Origin: JACDAN01 sp035707105
GTDB taxonomy: Bacteria; Actinomycetota; Thermoleophilia; Gaiellales; Gaiellaceae
Assembly (NCBI GenBank): GCA_035707105.1
Contig: DASSUI010000053.1
Coordinates: 1-28,591 of the forward strand
Direction of reading: 5' to 3'
DNA: 28,591 bases
A program made the translations under genes and the position numbers. Every line of letters begins with the position of its first letter. The first letter of the stretch is position 1. The notes beneath the pieces are model-generated. The model was given only the letters and a program-made list of their open reading frames with translations. It was not told the origin of the DNA and did not search any database. Below, one piece after another: positions 15,211 to 23,337 of this stretch.

Positions 15211-16525
15211 CTGCTGCGAGCTGAGTGCCCTTGAGTGTCGTCGAGGTCGCGCCGTCGATCTCGACGTGGGCGAGGTCGCCTGCGGACGCCGTCCCGCCGA
15301 AGTTCACGGTCGTGTTGCGGCGTGTCCGTCCACGCAAGAGAGACGGATCGGTTCGGCTCGGCCCCTCGACGAGCACCTCCTCCACCCGCCCGATCCGGTG
15401 CTGGTTCCGCTCGTGAGCGACGCGCTGGACGACATCGATCAGGCGCTCGATCCGGTCCCGCTTCACGTCCTCCGGCACCTGCTCCGCCATCGGCGCCGCC
15501 TCGGTACCGTTGCGCGGCGAGAAGACGAAGGTGAAGGCACTGTCGAAGCCGATCTCCTCGACGGCGGAGAGCGTTTCCCGGAAGTCGTCGTCCGTCTCGC
15601 CGGGGAAGCCGACGATCAGGTCGGTCGACAGCGCCAGGTCGGGGATCGCTGCGCGCATCTCGTCCACGAGGCGGACGAAGCGCTCCCGGCTGTACGTCCG
15701 GCGCATCGCCTTCAGGATCCGCGTCGAGCCCGACTGCAGCGGCAGGTGGGCGTGCTCGCAGACCGCCCCGCACTCGGCCATGGCCGAGATCACGGGAGCT
15801 CGGAAGTCCTTCGGGTGCGGGCTCGTGAAGCGGATCCGCTCGATGCCGTCGACGGCGTCGCACGCCCGGAGGAGCTCGCCGAAGTCGGTACGGACGTCCG
15901 GCAGCAGGTCGCGCCCGTACGAGTTGACGTTCTGGCCCAGCAGCGTGATCTCACGGACTCCGGTGCGCGCGAGCCGCTCCACCTCCGCGATCACCTCGCC
16001 CGGCCGGCGGCTCTGCTCTCGGCCGCGGACGGAGGGGACGATGCAGTACGCGCATTTCGAGTTGCAGCCCATGGAGACCTGAACCCAACCCTGGAAGCGC
16101 CGCTCCCGGTGCATCGGCAGCAGGCTCGCGAAGGAGCGCTCCTCGAGGCCGAAGCGGCCGCGTTCGACGCCCTCACCGCCGGCGCCGACCCACTCGCCCA
16201 GGTGCTGGATCGACCCCGGGCCGAAGGCGACGTCCACGAACGGGTAGAGGTCGAAGAGCCGCTCGCGCTGCGCCTCCGCGTAGCAGCCGCCGACCGCGAT
16301 CACCGTCTCCGGGTCCCGCTCCTTGAGGGCCCGCGCCTGCGCCAGATGAGCGGCAAAGCGCTGGTCGGGCTTCTCGCGGATCGTGCACGTGTTGAAGACG
16401 AGCACGTCCGCCTCGTCCTGGTCAGCCGCCTCCCCCAGCCCGAGCTCCTCGAGCATGCCCTTGATCCGTTCCGAATCGTGGGCGTTCATCTGGCAGCCGA
16501 ACGTCGTGACGTGGTAGCGCTTCAC
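15200..16525 (-). CDS. miaB: tRNA-2-methylthio-N6-dimethylallyladenosine synthase MiaB
   Basis: A 441-residue radical SAM methylthiotransferase acting on i6A37 of tRNA after MiaA. The N-terminal UPF0004 domain supplies three cysteines for one 4Fe-4S cluster (C11 in TFGCQMN, C47 in FNTCTIRE, C81 in GGCYAE). The radical SAM motif CNSKCAYC gives C154, C158 and C161 for the second. LLGQNVNSYG and the C-terminal TRAM domain (about 375-440) are as expected. The start is GTG 16525 without Shine-Dalgarno; TACAGT lies 9 nt upstream, suggesting a leaderless or nearly leaderless message and the head of this operon. Confidence 0.95.
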   Translation of the reverse strand: MKRYHVTTFGCQMNAHDSERIKGMLEELGLGEAADQDEADVLVFNTCTIREKPDQRFAAHLAQARALKERDPETVIAVGGCYAEAQRERLFDLYPFVDVAFGPGSIQHLGEWVGAGGEGVERGRFGLEERSFASLLPMHRERRFQGWVQVSMGCNSKCAYCIVPSVRGREQSRRPGEVIAEVERLARTGVREITLLGQNVNSYGRDLLPDVRTDFGELLRACDAVDGIERIRFTSPHPKDFRAPVISAMAECGAVCEHAHLPLQSGSTRILKAMRRTYSRERFVRLVDEMRAAIPDLALSTDLIVGFPGETDDDFRETLSAVEEIGFDSAFTFVFSPRNGTEAAPMAEQVPEDVKRDRIERLIDVVQRVAHERNQHRIGRVEEVLVEGPSRTDPSLLRGRTRRNTTVNFGGTASAGDLAHVEIDGATSTTLKGTQLAAVAA

Positions 16526-16613
16526 GGCGAAAACACTGTATCGGCGCGGTCACGGACCTCTTCTCGGTTCTCCGGTATATGGTGGACATGTCCGTAGGGG
16601 TCAATTTGCAGCC

Positions 16614-16618
16614 GGAGG
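16614..16618 (+). promoter_or_regulatory. Ribosome binding site of the secreted nuclease gene
   Basis: GGAGG lies 10 nt before ATG 16629. A TATGGT (16578-16583) upstream could be a -10 box but has no convincing -35 partner. Confidence 0.55.
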
Positions 16619-16628
16619 TTCACCACTC

Positions 16629-19391
16629 ATGCTTCGTCGCGCACGTCTCGTCACGCTGACTCTGCTCGCCCTGCTCGCGTTCGCCGCCTTCGCGGGAGCG
16701 CGGGCTGACCGCGCCGGCGCGGTCAGCGCCGATCTCTTCATCTCCGAGTACGTCGAGGGCTCGAGCTTCAACAAGGCGATCGAGATCTACAACGGCACGG
16801 GGGTGGCGGTGAACCTGACCACCGGCCTGTATGGCATCTCGCAGTACTCCAACGGGGATCCGGCACCGACATTCACGATCAACTTGAACGGAACGATCGC
16901 GCCCGGGGACGTCTTCGTGCTCGCACATACCTCGGCCGACCCCGCGATCCGGGCGCAGGCAGATCAGCTCTCGTCGCTGGGGTTGTTCAACGGGAACGAC
17001 GCCGTCGCCCTACGCAAGGGCATCGCGACCGTGGACGTGATCGGCCAAATCGGGGTAAACCCGGGCGATGCAGGCTGGGGCACCGACCCCACGAACACGA
17101 CGGACAACACGCTTCGTCGCAAGCCGACGATCGAGGCCGGCGATCCGAACGGGGGCGACGCGTTCGATCCGGCCGTCGAATGGGACGGCTTCGCCGTCAA
17201 CACCTTCGGCGGTCTCGGCTCGCACACCGTGACGACCGGCGGCGACGCCTCGCCGTCCGTCGCGTCGTCCAGCCCGGCGAACGGCGCCACGGAGGTCGCG
17301 CAGGGGGCGAACATCACGGTCAACTTCTCGGAGGCCGTGACGGCCGCGGCCGGCTGGTACACGATCTCCTGCGGAACGAGCGGGGCCCACACCGCTACCC
17401 AGAGCGGCGGCCCGCAGAGCTACACGCTCGACCCGGACACGGACTTCGCCGAGGGCGAGACCTGCACCGTCACGATCGACGCGTCGAAGGTGACGGACAA
17501 CGACTTGGACGACCCGCCGGACGCCATGGCGGCGAACCATTCGTTCTCCTTCACCACGACGCTGCCGGTCACGCAGATCGCCGGCGTGCAGGGCGCCGCC
17601 CATATCTCGCCGCTCAACGGCCAGCGCGTGAAGGTCGAGGGCGTCGTGACCGCCCGCAGGACCGCGGGCGGGCGGGGCTACTGGATCCAGGACCCGACGC
17701 CGGACTCCGACCTCGCCACGTCCGACGCGGTCTTCGTCTTCCTCGGCCAAGTACCGGCCGCGCAGATCGGCAGCCAGGTGCGTGTGGTCGGGACGGTCGG
17801 CGAGTTCCGCGCTGGAACTCCGCCCGACCCGGACAACCTGACGATCACGCAGGTGAACAGCTCGAACGCCAACGTGACCGTCCTCTCGTCCGGGAATCCG
17901 GCGCCCGCGGCGACCGTGCTCGGCTTGGGCGGCCGGACGCCCCCGACGGAAAACATCGACGACGACGGGGCTGGGAACGTCGAGACGGGCGGAGTCTTTG
18001 ATCCCGACGGCGACGCGATCGACTTCTACGAGAGCCTCGAGGGGATGATCCTGCAGGTGAACGACGGGTCGGTCGTCGGCCCGACGCGGAGCTTCGGCGA
18101 GATCACGCTGCTCCCCGACCGGGGCAGCTGGGCGACCGGGCTGCGGACTCCGCGCGGCGGGATCCTCCTCGGCGGCTACACCGACCCGAATCCCGAGCGG
18201 ATCATCGTCGACGACGAGATCCTGCGCGACCTGGCGCCGACTCCCCGGCCTGCGAAGGCGATGCCGGACATGAACGTCGGCGACCAGCTCACTTCGAGCG
18301 TCGTCGGCCCGCTGGACTACAGCTTCTCGAACTACAAGATCCAGGCCACGACGACTCCGACCTTCGATTCGGGCGGGAACGTCCGTGAGTCGGCCGAGCT
18401 GCCGAGAGCCGAAGAAGTCGTCTTCGGCACGTTCAACGTGGAGAACCTCGCCGGCACGGATCCGCAGGCGAAGTTCGACCACCTCGCGAGCCTGATCGTG
18501 AACAACCTCCAGGCGCCCGACGTCCTAGGGATCGAAGAGGTGCAGGACAACGACGGCGTCTTCGACCCTCCAGGGCCTGGACTGCCCACGGACAGCACGG
18601 TCGTGGACGCCGACGTTGCCTGGACCCGGCTGATTGCGGCGATCGAGGGCGCCGGGGGCCCGACGTACGACTATCGCCAGATCAACCCGGTCGACGACGC
18701 CGACGGCGGAGCGCCGGGCGGCAACATCCGCGTCGGGTTCCTGTTCCGGACGGATCGCGGCATCAGCTTCGTCGACAGGCCCGGCGGCTCGCCGACGACC
18801 GAGACGACCGTCGTCGGGAAGAAGCACAAGCCGGAGCTCTCCTCGAGCCCGGGTCGCATCGGCACGGAGAGCGCCGCCTTCGCGGACACGCGGAAGTCGC
18901 TCGTCGCCGAGTTCAACGTGCGGGACCGGACGGTCTTCGCGATCGTCAACCACTTCAGCTCGAAGGGCGACGACCAGCCGCTGTTCGGGCCGGCGCAGCC
19001 GCCTACGCGGTTCTCCGAGATCGCGCGGCACGTGCAGGCCCAGGTCGTCAACGACTTCGTCGACGAGATCCTCGCCCGCGACGACGCGGCGAAGATCGTC
19101 GTCCTCGGCGACATCAACGACTTCGAGTTCTCGGAGACGACCGACATCCTCGAAGGCGGCGTCCTCACGTCGCTCGTGAAGACACTGCCGGAGAACGAGC
19201 GGTACTCCTACGTCTTCGAGGGGAACTCGCAGGTCCTCGACCAGATCCTGATCAGCGACCGGCTCCTGGAGCTGCCGTACCGACCGGCGTACGACGTCGT
19301 CCACGTGAACTCCGAGTTCGCGGACGCGATCCAGGCGTCCGACCACGAGCCCTCGGTCGTCCACCTGAAGTTCGGCGTCGAGGAAGACTAA
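16629..19391 (+). CDS. Secreted multidomain endonuclease/exonuclease/phosphatase (ExeM/NucH-like)
   Basis: A 920-residue exported protein. Residues 1-33 are a signal peptide (hydrophobic TLTLLALLAFAAFAG, then AVSA). Residues about 34-195 form a lamin-tail (LTD) domain (LFISEYVEGSSFNKAIEIYN). About 210-312 are a Big_5/SbsA-like Ig domain (SPANGATEVAQGANITVNFSE). About 315-420 look like an OB-fold nucleic-acid binding segment (NGQRVKVEGVVTA). About 597-915 are the EEP catalytic domain, with FGTFNVENL, GIEEVQDN (metal Glu), GDINDF (about 828) and ASDHEPSV (catalytic His). Such proteins degrade extracellular DNA for nutrition or biofilm turnover. It is the only plus-strand gene between rny and miaB and so appears inserted in a conserved minus-strand cluster. 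Confidence 0.9.
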   Translation: MLRRARLVTLTLLALLAFAAFAGARADRAGAVSADLFISEYVEGSSFNKAIEIYNGTGVAVNLTTGLYGISQYSNGDPAPTFTINLNGTIAPGDVFVLAHTSADPAIRAQADQLSSLGLFNGNDAVALRKGIATVDVIGQIGVNPGDAGWGTDPTNTTDNTLRRKPTIEAGDPNGGDAFDPAVEWDGFAVNTFGGLGSHTVTTGGDASPSVASSSPANGATEVAQGANITVNFSEAVTAAAGWYTISCGTSGAHTATQSGGPQSYTLDPDTDFAEGETCTVTIDASKVTDNDLDDPPDAMAANHSFSFTTTLPVTQIAGVQGAAHISPLNGQRVKVEGVVTARRTAGGRGYWIQDPTPDSDLATSDAVFVFLGQVPAAQIGSQVRVVGTVGEFRAGTPPDPDNLTITQVNSSNANVTVLSSGNPAPAATVLGLGGRTPPTENIDDDGAGNVETGGVFDPDGDAIDFYESLEGMILQVNDGSVVGPTRSFGEITLLPDRGSWATGLRTPRGGILLGGYTDPNPERIIVDDEILRDLAPTPRPAKAMPDMNVGDQLTSSVVGPLDYSFSNYKIQATTTPTFDSGGNVRESAELPRAEEVVFGTFNVENLAGTDPQAKFDHLASLIVNNLQAPDVLGIEEVQDNDGVFDPPGPGLPTDSTVVDADVAWTRLIAAIEGAGGPTYDYRQINPVDDADGGAPGGNIRVGFLFRTDRGISFVDRPGGSPTTETTVVGKKHKPELSSSPGRIGTESAAFADTRKSLVAEFNVRDRTVFAIVNHFSSKGDDQPLFGPAQPPTRFSEIARHVQAQVVNDFVDEILARDDAAKIVVLGDINDFEFSETTDILEGGVLTSLVKTLPENERYSYVFEGNSQVLDQILISDRLLELPYRPAYDVVHVNSEFADAIQASDHEPSVVHLKFGVEED

Positions 19392-19402
19392 GTCGCTGCG
19401 AC

Positions 19403-19542
19403 GCGGAGCGGGCTCTGCCCGCTCCGCCCGTGGCGGCGCCCTTGTGAAGGAAGCGCCCGAGCGCGCCGTCGCCGCGCGCGGGCAAAGCCCGAGCCCGGCT
19501 CCACAGAGTCGCTGAAAGTCGCGAGACTTTCAGCGAAAAGGC
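19403..19542 (+). repeat. Structured palindromic repeat, copy 3 (hairpins A and B)
   Basis: Hairpin A (19403-19427) has 11-bp arms, GCGGAGCGGGC and its complement, with a TCT loop. Hairpin B (19510-19535, extendable by one pair) has arms CGCTGAAAGTC and its complement, with a GCGA (GNRA) loop, followed by AAAAGGCG. A small CGGGC AAA GCCCG palindrome lies between them (19479-19491). It fills the 155-bp gap between the convergent nuclease and rny genes, 11 bp from the rny stop and 11 bp after the nuclease stop. Compared with copy 2, three stem base pairs differ and all three are compensated. Confidence 0.75.
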
Positions 19543-19546
19543 GAAG

Positions 19547-21076
19547 CTACTTGGCGAGCTCGGTGGCCCTCGATTCCCTGATGACGGTGACCTTAATTTG
19601 GCCGGGATACTCGAGCTCCTGCTCGATGTCCCGGGCGATCTCGTGCGAGAGCAGGACGGCGCCGTCGTCGTCGATCTGCCCCGGTTTGACGATGACCCGC
19701 ACCTCGCGCCCCGCCTGCAGCGCGTAGACCTTCTCGACGCCGTCCTTGCGTGCCGCGATCTCCTCGAGCGCCTCCAGGCGCTTGATGTAGTTCTCGAGCG
19801 TGTCGCCGCGGGCCCCCGGCCGCGATCCGGAGATCGCGTCAGCGGCGACGACGAGTACGGCCTCGACGGTCTGGGGCTGCACCTCGTAGTGGTGCGCGGC
19901 GATCGCGTGGACGACCGCCTCGGACTCGCCGTACCGGCGCGCGTGGTCCGCGGAGATCTGGGCGTGCGAGCCCTCGACCTCGTGCGTGAGCGCCTTCCCG
20001 AGGTCGTGGAGGAGCGCCGCCCGTTTCGCGGTGCGGACGCCGGCGTCGAGCTCGACGGCCATGATTCCGGCGAGGTGCACGACCTCGAGCGTGTGCTTGA
20101 GGACGTTCTGGCCGTAGCTCGTCCGGTAATGAAGCCGGCCGAGGATCTTCACGAGCTCAGGGTGGAACTCGCCGCAGTTCGCCTCGAAGACCGCCTGCTC
20201 GCCGGCCTGGCGGATGTGATCCTCGATCTCTGCCTTCGACTGGTAGTACATCTCCTCGATCCGGGCCGGCTGGATCCGCCCGTCCTCGATCAGCTTGGCG
20301 AGCGTGAGGCGGGCGATCTCGCGGCGGATGCCGTCGAAGGACGACAGGACGACGGCCTGCGGCGTATCGTCGATGATGACGTCGACCCCGGTCAGATGCT
20401 CCAGCGTGCGGATGTTGCGGCCCTCGCGGCCGATGATCCGTCCCTTCATGTCGTCGCTCGGAAGCTCGACGACGGACGACGTCGTCTCCGCGGCGTGGCT
20501 GGCGGCGACCCGCTGGAGCGCGTCCGCGACGAGGTTCCGTGCGCGGCGCCTTGCGTCGAGCTGCGCCTCCTCCTCGAGTTGGCGGACGCGCCGCGCGAGC
20601 TCGTGGCGGATGAGCCCTTCGGCACGGTCGAGCAGCTCCGCTTTCGCCTCGTTGACGGTGAGCCCCGACATGCGCTCGAGCTCGGCGAGCTCGCGCTCCT
20701 TCGCTTCCTTCAGGTCGCCCTGCAGCTCCTTGATGTGGGTCTCGCGGTCGGCCAGTCCCTGCTCGCGTCGGAGCAGCTCCGTGAGCTTCGCCTCGAGCTC
20801 GTCCTGCTTGGCGAGGACTCGCTCCTCGAGCTTCGTGATCTGGCTGCGCCGCTCCTGCGCGTCCCGCTCGGCCTCGGCGCGGACGCGAACGGCCTGCTCG
20901 CGCGCCTCGATCTCCGCCTCGCGCCTGAGTGTCTCCGCCTCCCGCTTGCCGGCGTTGACGAGCTCGTCACGCCGCGCCGCCGCCTCGCCGAGGCTCGAGC
21001 GGCCCAGCAGTTGCATGACGAGGAGCAGCGCGGCTGCTCCGAGGACGAGGCCGATCGCAATTCCGGCGGCGAGCAT
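19547..21076 (-). CDS. rny: Ribonuclease Y
   Basis: A 509-residue membrane-anchored endoribonuclease that starts decay of many mRNAs. The architecture is complete: N-terminal TM helix (AAGIAIGLVLGAAALLLVMQLL), a long charged coiled coil (about 25-195), a KH domain with GRIIGREGRNIR (about 210-221), then an HD domain with LLHDLGK (about 351-357) and THEVEGSHAQISAD, and the usual C-terminal KVTVIRE. I start it at ATG 21076 rather than the in-frame GTG at 21103, because AAGGAG (21087-21082) sits 5 nt before this ATG and the TM helix follows at once. It lies after recX, as rny follows cinA-recA in Firmicutes. Confidence 0.95.
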   Translation of the reverse strand: MLAAGIAIGLVLGAAALLLVMQLLGRSSLGEAAARRDELVNAGKREAETLRREAEIEAREQAVRVRAEAERDAQERRSQITKLEERVLAKQDELEAKLTELLRREQGLADRETHIKELQGDLKEAKERELAELERMSGLTVNEAKAELLDRAEGLIRHELARRVRQLEEEAQLDARRRARNLVADALQRVAASHAAETTSSVVELPSDDMKGRIIGREGRNIRTLEHLTGVDVIIDDTPQAVVLSSFDGIRREIARLTLAKLIEDGRIQPARIEEMYYQSKAEIEDHIRQAGEQAVFEANCGEFHPELVKILGRLHYRTSYGQNVLKHTLEVVHLAGIMAVELDAGVRTAKRAALLHDLGKALTHEVEGSHAQISADHARRYGESEAVVHAIAAHHYEVQPQTVEAVLVVAADAISGSRPGARGDTLENYIKRLEALEEIAARKDGVEKVYALQAGREVRVIVKPGQIDDDGAVLLSHEIARDIEQELEYPGQIKVTVIRESRATELAK

Positions 21077-21081
21077 GCGCG

Positions 21082-21087
21082 CTCCTT
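21082..21087 (-). promoter_or_regulatory. Ribosome binding site deciding the rny start
   Basis: AAGGAG on the minus strand lies 5 nt before ATG 21076, and selects this start over the GTG at 21103. Confidence 0.65.
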
Positions 21088-21135
21088 CGGGATCGAATAC
21101 CACCCGCCATCAGGCCTGAGCAGAGCGCTCTGAAT

Positions 21136-21191
21136 CGCAGCCGTCAGCGACGGCTGCGCCGTTCGGTGCCGCTAGCGACCGCTAGCTAGCG
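21136..21191. repeat. Cluster of short palindromes in the rny leader
   Basis: CGCAGCCGTC AGC GACGGCTGCG (21136-21158) is a perfect 10-bp stem. GCTAGCG/CGCTAGC at 21171-21186 and a further GCTAGCG at 21185-21191 make overlapping CTAG-containing palindromes. They lie in the 216-bp gap between recX and rny, within what would be the rny 5' leader if rny is transcribed from recX or from this gap. The sequences differ from the repeats near 2016 and 19403. The rest of the gap shows only a lone TATTTT box near 21273. Confidence 0.45.
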
Positions 21192-21292
21192 CCACCTCCG
21201 CCGTATCGCTGGTTCGTGTCCTCATCAGTGATCGGTCTCGTCTGGTTTCAGAAAGCGTGTCTGTGCAGGCAAAATATTGGGTGAAGCTGCCC

Positions 21293-21703
21293 TCAGCATA
21301 CCGGATCGTCGACGAGTGGCTCGAGCGATTCCCGGCGGAACCCCTTTCCGGCCAGGTAGCGGAGGGCGCGGTCGCCGCCGCCGCGGCGGCGAAAGATCCT
21401 CGCGGCCCGCTCCGACTCGGGCTCGAGCGCCTCGAGGAGCTCGGCGATCGCGTCCGGTTCGATGCCGTGCCGGCGGAGGTCGTTGCGGATCAACGCGTCG
21501 CCCGCGTTCTTCGCCGCGAGGCCGCGTGCCCTCGCCTCCGCGAACCGTTCGTCCGAGAGGAGGCCCGTGTCGGCGAGCGCGTCGAGCGTCGCCGTGCGCT
21601 CGTCGGCGGGGACGCCCGCCCGCTCGAGCCGCCGCTCGAGCTCGCGCCGCGACCGGTCGCGGTGGCTGAGGGCGCGGAGCGCGAGCTCTCTCGCCTCGGG
21701 CAC
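21293..21703 (-). CDS. recX: RecX, regulatory protein of RecA
   Basis: A 136-residue, highly charged, all-helical protein. It fits RecX: ALRALSHRDRSRRELERRLERAG, then LLSDERFAEARARG and IRNDLRRHGIEPDAI, i.e. the three-helix RecX repeats, with a final KGF motif (YLAGKGFRRE). RecX binds in the RecA filament groove and inhibits its activities. It starts at GTG 21703, 7 bp after the recA stop, the usual actinobacterial recA-recX pair. No own promoter is visible. Confidence 0.9.
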   Translation of the reverse strand: MPEARELALRALSHRDRSRRELERRLERAGVPADERTATLDALADTGLLSDERFAEARARGLAAKNAGDALIRNDLRRHGIEPDAIAELLEALEPESERAARIFRRRGGGDRALRYLAGKGFRRESLEPLVDDPVC

Positions 21704-21710
21704 GCCGGGG

Positions 21711-22781
21711 CTATGTGGCCTCGACGGGCTCGGCCTCCGCGGCCGCCTCGGCCGTCCCGTTCCTCTCCGCCGTCGGCAGGAGCCTCGCCGACACGACCTG
21801 GTCGGGCCCGACGTCGCTCTGGATCTGGGCGAGGATCTTCTGCGTCACGTCCGGGTGCTCGCGGAGGAACGCAGTCGCGTTCTGCCGGCCCTGCCCGAGC
21901 CGCTCCTCCTGGAAGCTGAAGTAGGACCCGGACTTCTGGACCGCCTTCCGCTCGAGCCCCGCGTCGAGGACCGTGCCCTCCCAGGAGATCCCCTGGCCGT
22001 AGATGATGTCGAACTCGGCCTGCTTGAACGGCGGGGCGACCTTGTTCTTCACGACCTTGACGCGGACACGGTTGCCGATCGCCTCCACGCCCTCCTTCAG
22101 CGTCTCGATCCGACGGATGTCGAGGCGGACGGACGAGTAGAACTTCAGAGCCCGGCCGCCCGGCGTCGTCTCGGGGTTGCCGAACATGACGCCGATCTTC
22201 TCGCGCAGCTGGTTCGTGAAGATGCAGATCGTCTCGGTGCGGTTGAGCGTGCCGGCGAGTTTGCGCAGCGCCTGGCTCATCAACCGCGCCTGGAGGCCGA
22301 CGTGGCTGTCCCCCATCTCGCCCTCGATCTCCGCGCGCGGGGTCAGCGCCGCGACGGAGTCGACGGCGACGACCGAGAGCGCGCCGCTGCGGATCAGCAG
22401 CTCGGCGATCTCGAGCGCCTGCTCGCCGTTGTCGGGCTGCGAGACGAGGAGATCCTCGATGTTGACGCCGATCTTGCGCGCGTACTGCGGGTCCATCGCG
22501 TGCTCGGCGTCGATGAACGCGCAGATGCCGCCTCGGCGCTGCGCCTCGGCGATGACGTGGTAGACGAGCGTCGTCTTCCCCGAGGACTCCGGGCCGAAGA
22601 TCTCGACGATCCGGCCGCGAGGCAGCCCGCCGATCCCCAGGGCGAGGTCGAGCGCGAGCGAGCCGGTCGAGACGGAGCCGACGGCCACGTGCGCGTGGTC
22701 GTTCATCCGCATGACGGCGCCCTTGCCGAACTGGCGCTCGATCTGTCCCAGCGCGGTGTCGAGTGCCTCTTCGCGACTCAT
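21711..22781 (-). CDS. recA: RecA recombinase
   Basis: A 356-residue RecA: Walker A GPESSGKTT (63-71), AFIDAEHAMD, the Walker B region LSVVAVDSVAAL, loop L2 with IFTNQLREKIGVMFGNPETTPGGRALKF-type sequence, and an acidic C-terminal tail. It forms ATP-dependent filaments on single-stranded DNA for recombination and SOS induction. The ATG at 22781 has a perfect AGGAGG 8 nt upstream, which overlaps the end of thpR. No LexA-type box or promoter fits in the 4-bp gap upstream, so expression must come from within or before the cinA-thpR operon. Confidence 0.98.
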   Translation of the reverse strand: MSREEALDTALGQIERQFGKGAVMRMNDHAHVAVGSVSTGSLALDLALGIGGLPRGRIVEIFGPESSGKTTLVYHVIAEAQRRGGICAFIDAEHAMDPQYARKIGVNIEDLLVSQPDNGEQALEIAELLIRSGALSVVAVDSVAALTPRAEIEGEMGDSHVGLQARLMSQALRKLAGTLNRTETICIFTNQLREKIGVMFGNPETTPGGRALKFYSSVRLDIRRIETLKEGVEAIGNRVRVKVVKNKVAPPFKQAEFDIIYGQGISWEGTVLDAGLERKAVQKSGSYFSFQEERLGQGRQNATAFLREHPDVTQKILAQIQSDVGPDQVVSARLLPTAERNGTAEAAAEAEPVEAT

Positions 22782-22785
22782 CCGA

Positions 22786-23337
22786 TCAACCTCCTAGCGG
22801 TACCGATTCCAAGACTCTGTACTGCGCCCCGGACGGCCGCAGGCCAGACATGTAAACAGCCGCGTCGGACGGCTGGAAGGCGCCGAGATCGGGCACCGGC
22901 GGGTCGAGCCCCGGCGGCGATCGGAAGCGCAGGACGGTGACGTGCGGGAGCCACCGGCGCCGCTCGCGCTCGTAGACGCCGAGACGTTCCAGGCCCTCGA
23001 AGAGGCGCTCGGCGAGACGTTCCCCCTCACCTGCCTCGTCCCGCAGCACGACCATGCCGACGCTCCGCGTCTCGCGGTACCGGACGGCCGAGAACACGAT
23101 CTCGCCCGCGTCGGCGGCCGCGTCCCTGAGGGCGCCGGCGATCGCGGGAAGGTCGTCTGCCGGCCTCGAGCCGAGGAATGCGAGTGTGGCGTGAAGGTGC
23201 TCGCGCGAGACGACGCGTCCCTCTTCGAGGTTCGACGCCTGCCAGCGCTCAAGCCGGTCGAGGACGCCGTCGGGGAGGCGCAGGGCGCAGAAGAGGCGAA
23301 GGCGTTCACGACCCTCGACGCTACCGGCCGGGGTCAC
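22786..23337 (-). CDS. thpR: RNA 2',3'-cyclic phosphodiesterase (2'-5' RNA ligase family)
   Basis: A 183-residue member of the 2H phosphoesterase family, with both signature tetrapeptides: HATL (in LHATLAFLG, about 48) and HVTV (in PHVTVLRF, about 131). The N-terminal RLFCALRLPDGV fits ThpR/LigT. It hydrolyses 2',3'-cyclic phosphate ends of RNA in characterised relatives; the cellular role is unclear. GTG 23337 overlaps the cinA stop by 4 bp. A cinA-ligT-recA order is known from Deinococcus, so the placement is an old association with recA. Confidence 0.92.
   Translation of the reverse strand: MTPAGSVEGRERLRLFCALRLPDGVLDRLERWQASNLEEGRVVSREHLHATLAFLGSRPADDLPAIAGALRDAAADAGEIVFSAVRYRETRSVGMVVLRDEAGEGERLAERLFEGLERLGVYERERRRWLPHVTVLRFRSPPGLDPPVPDLGAFQPSDAAVYMSGLRPSGAQYRVLESVPLGG
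22790..22795 (-). promoter_or_regulatory. Ribosome binding site of recA, overlapping the 3' end of thpR
   Basis: AGGAGG on the minus strand encodes part of the last codons of thpR and lies 8 nt before ATG 22781. It is the strongest Shine-Dalgarno in the window and would allow recA to be translated well above its operon neighbours. Confidence 0.7.

Noticed and set aside
14756..16597. Plus-strand open frame of 613 codons opposite miaB
   Set aside because: Antisense shadow; miaB on the minus strand has all six cluster cysteines.
19598..21133. Plus-strand open frame of 511 codons opposite rny
   Set aside because: Antisense shadow with Leu/Asp/Arg-rich composition; rny has intact TM, KH and HD features.
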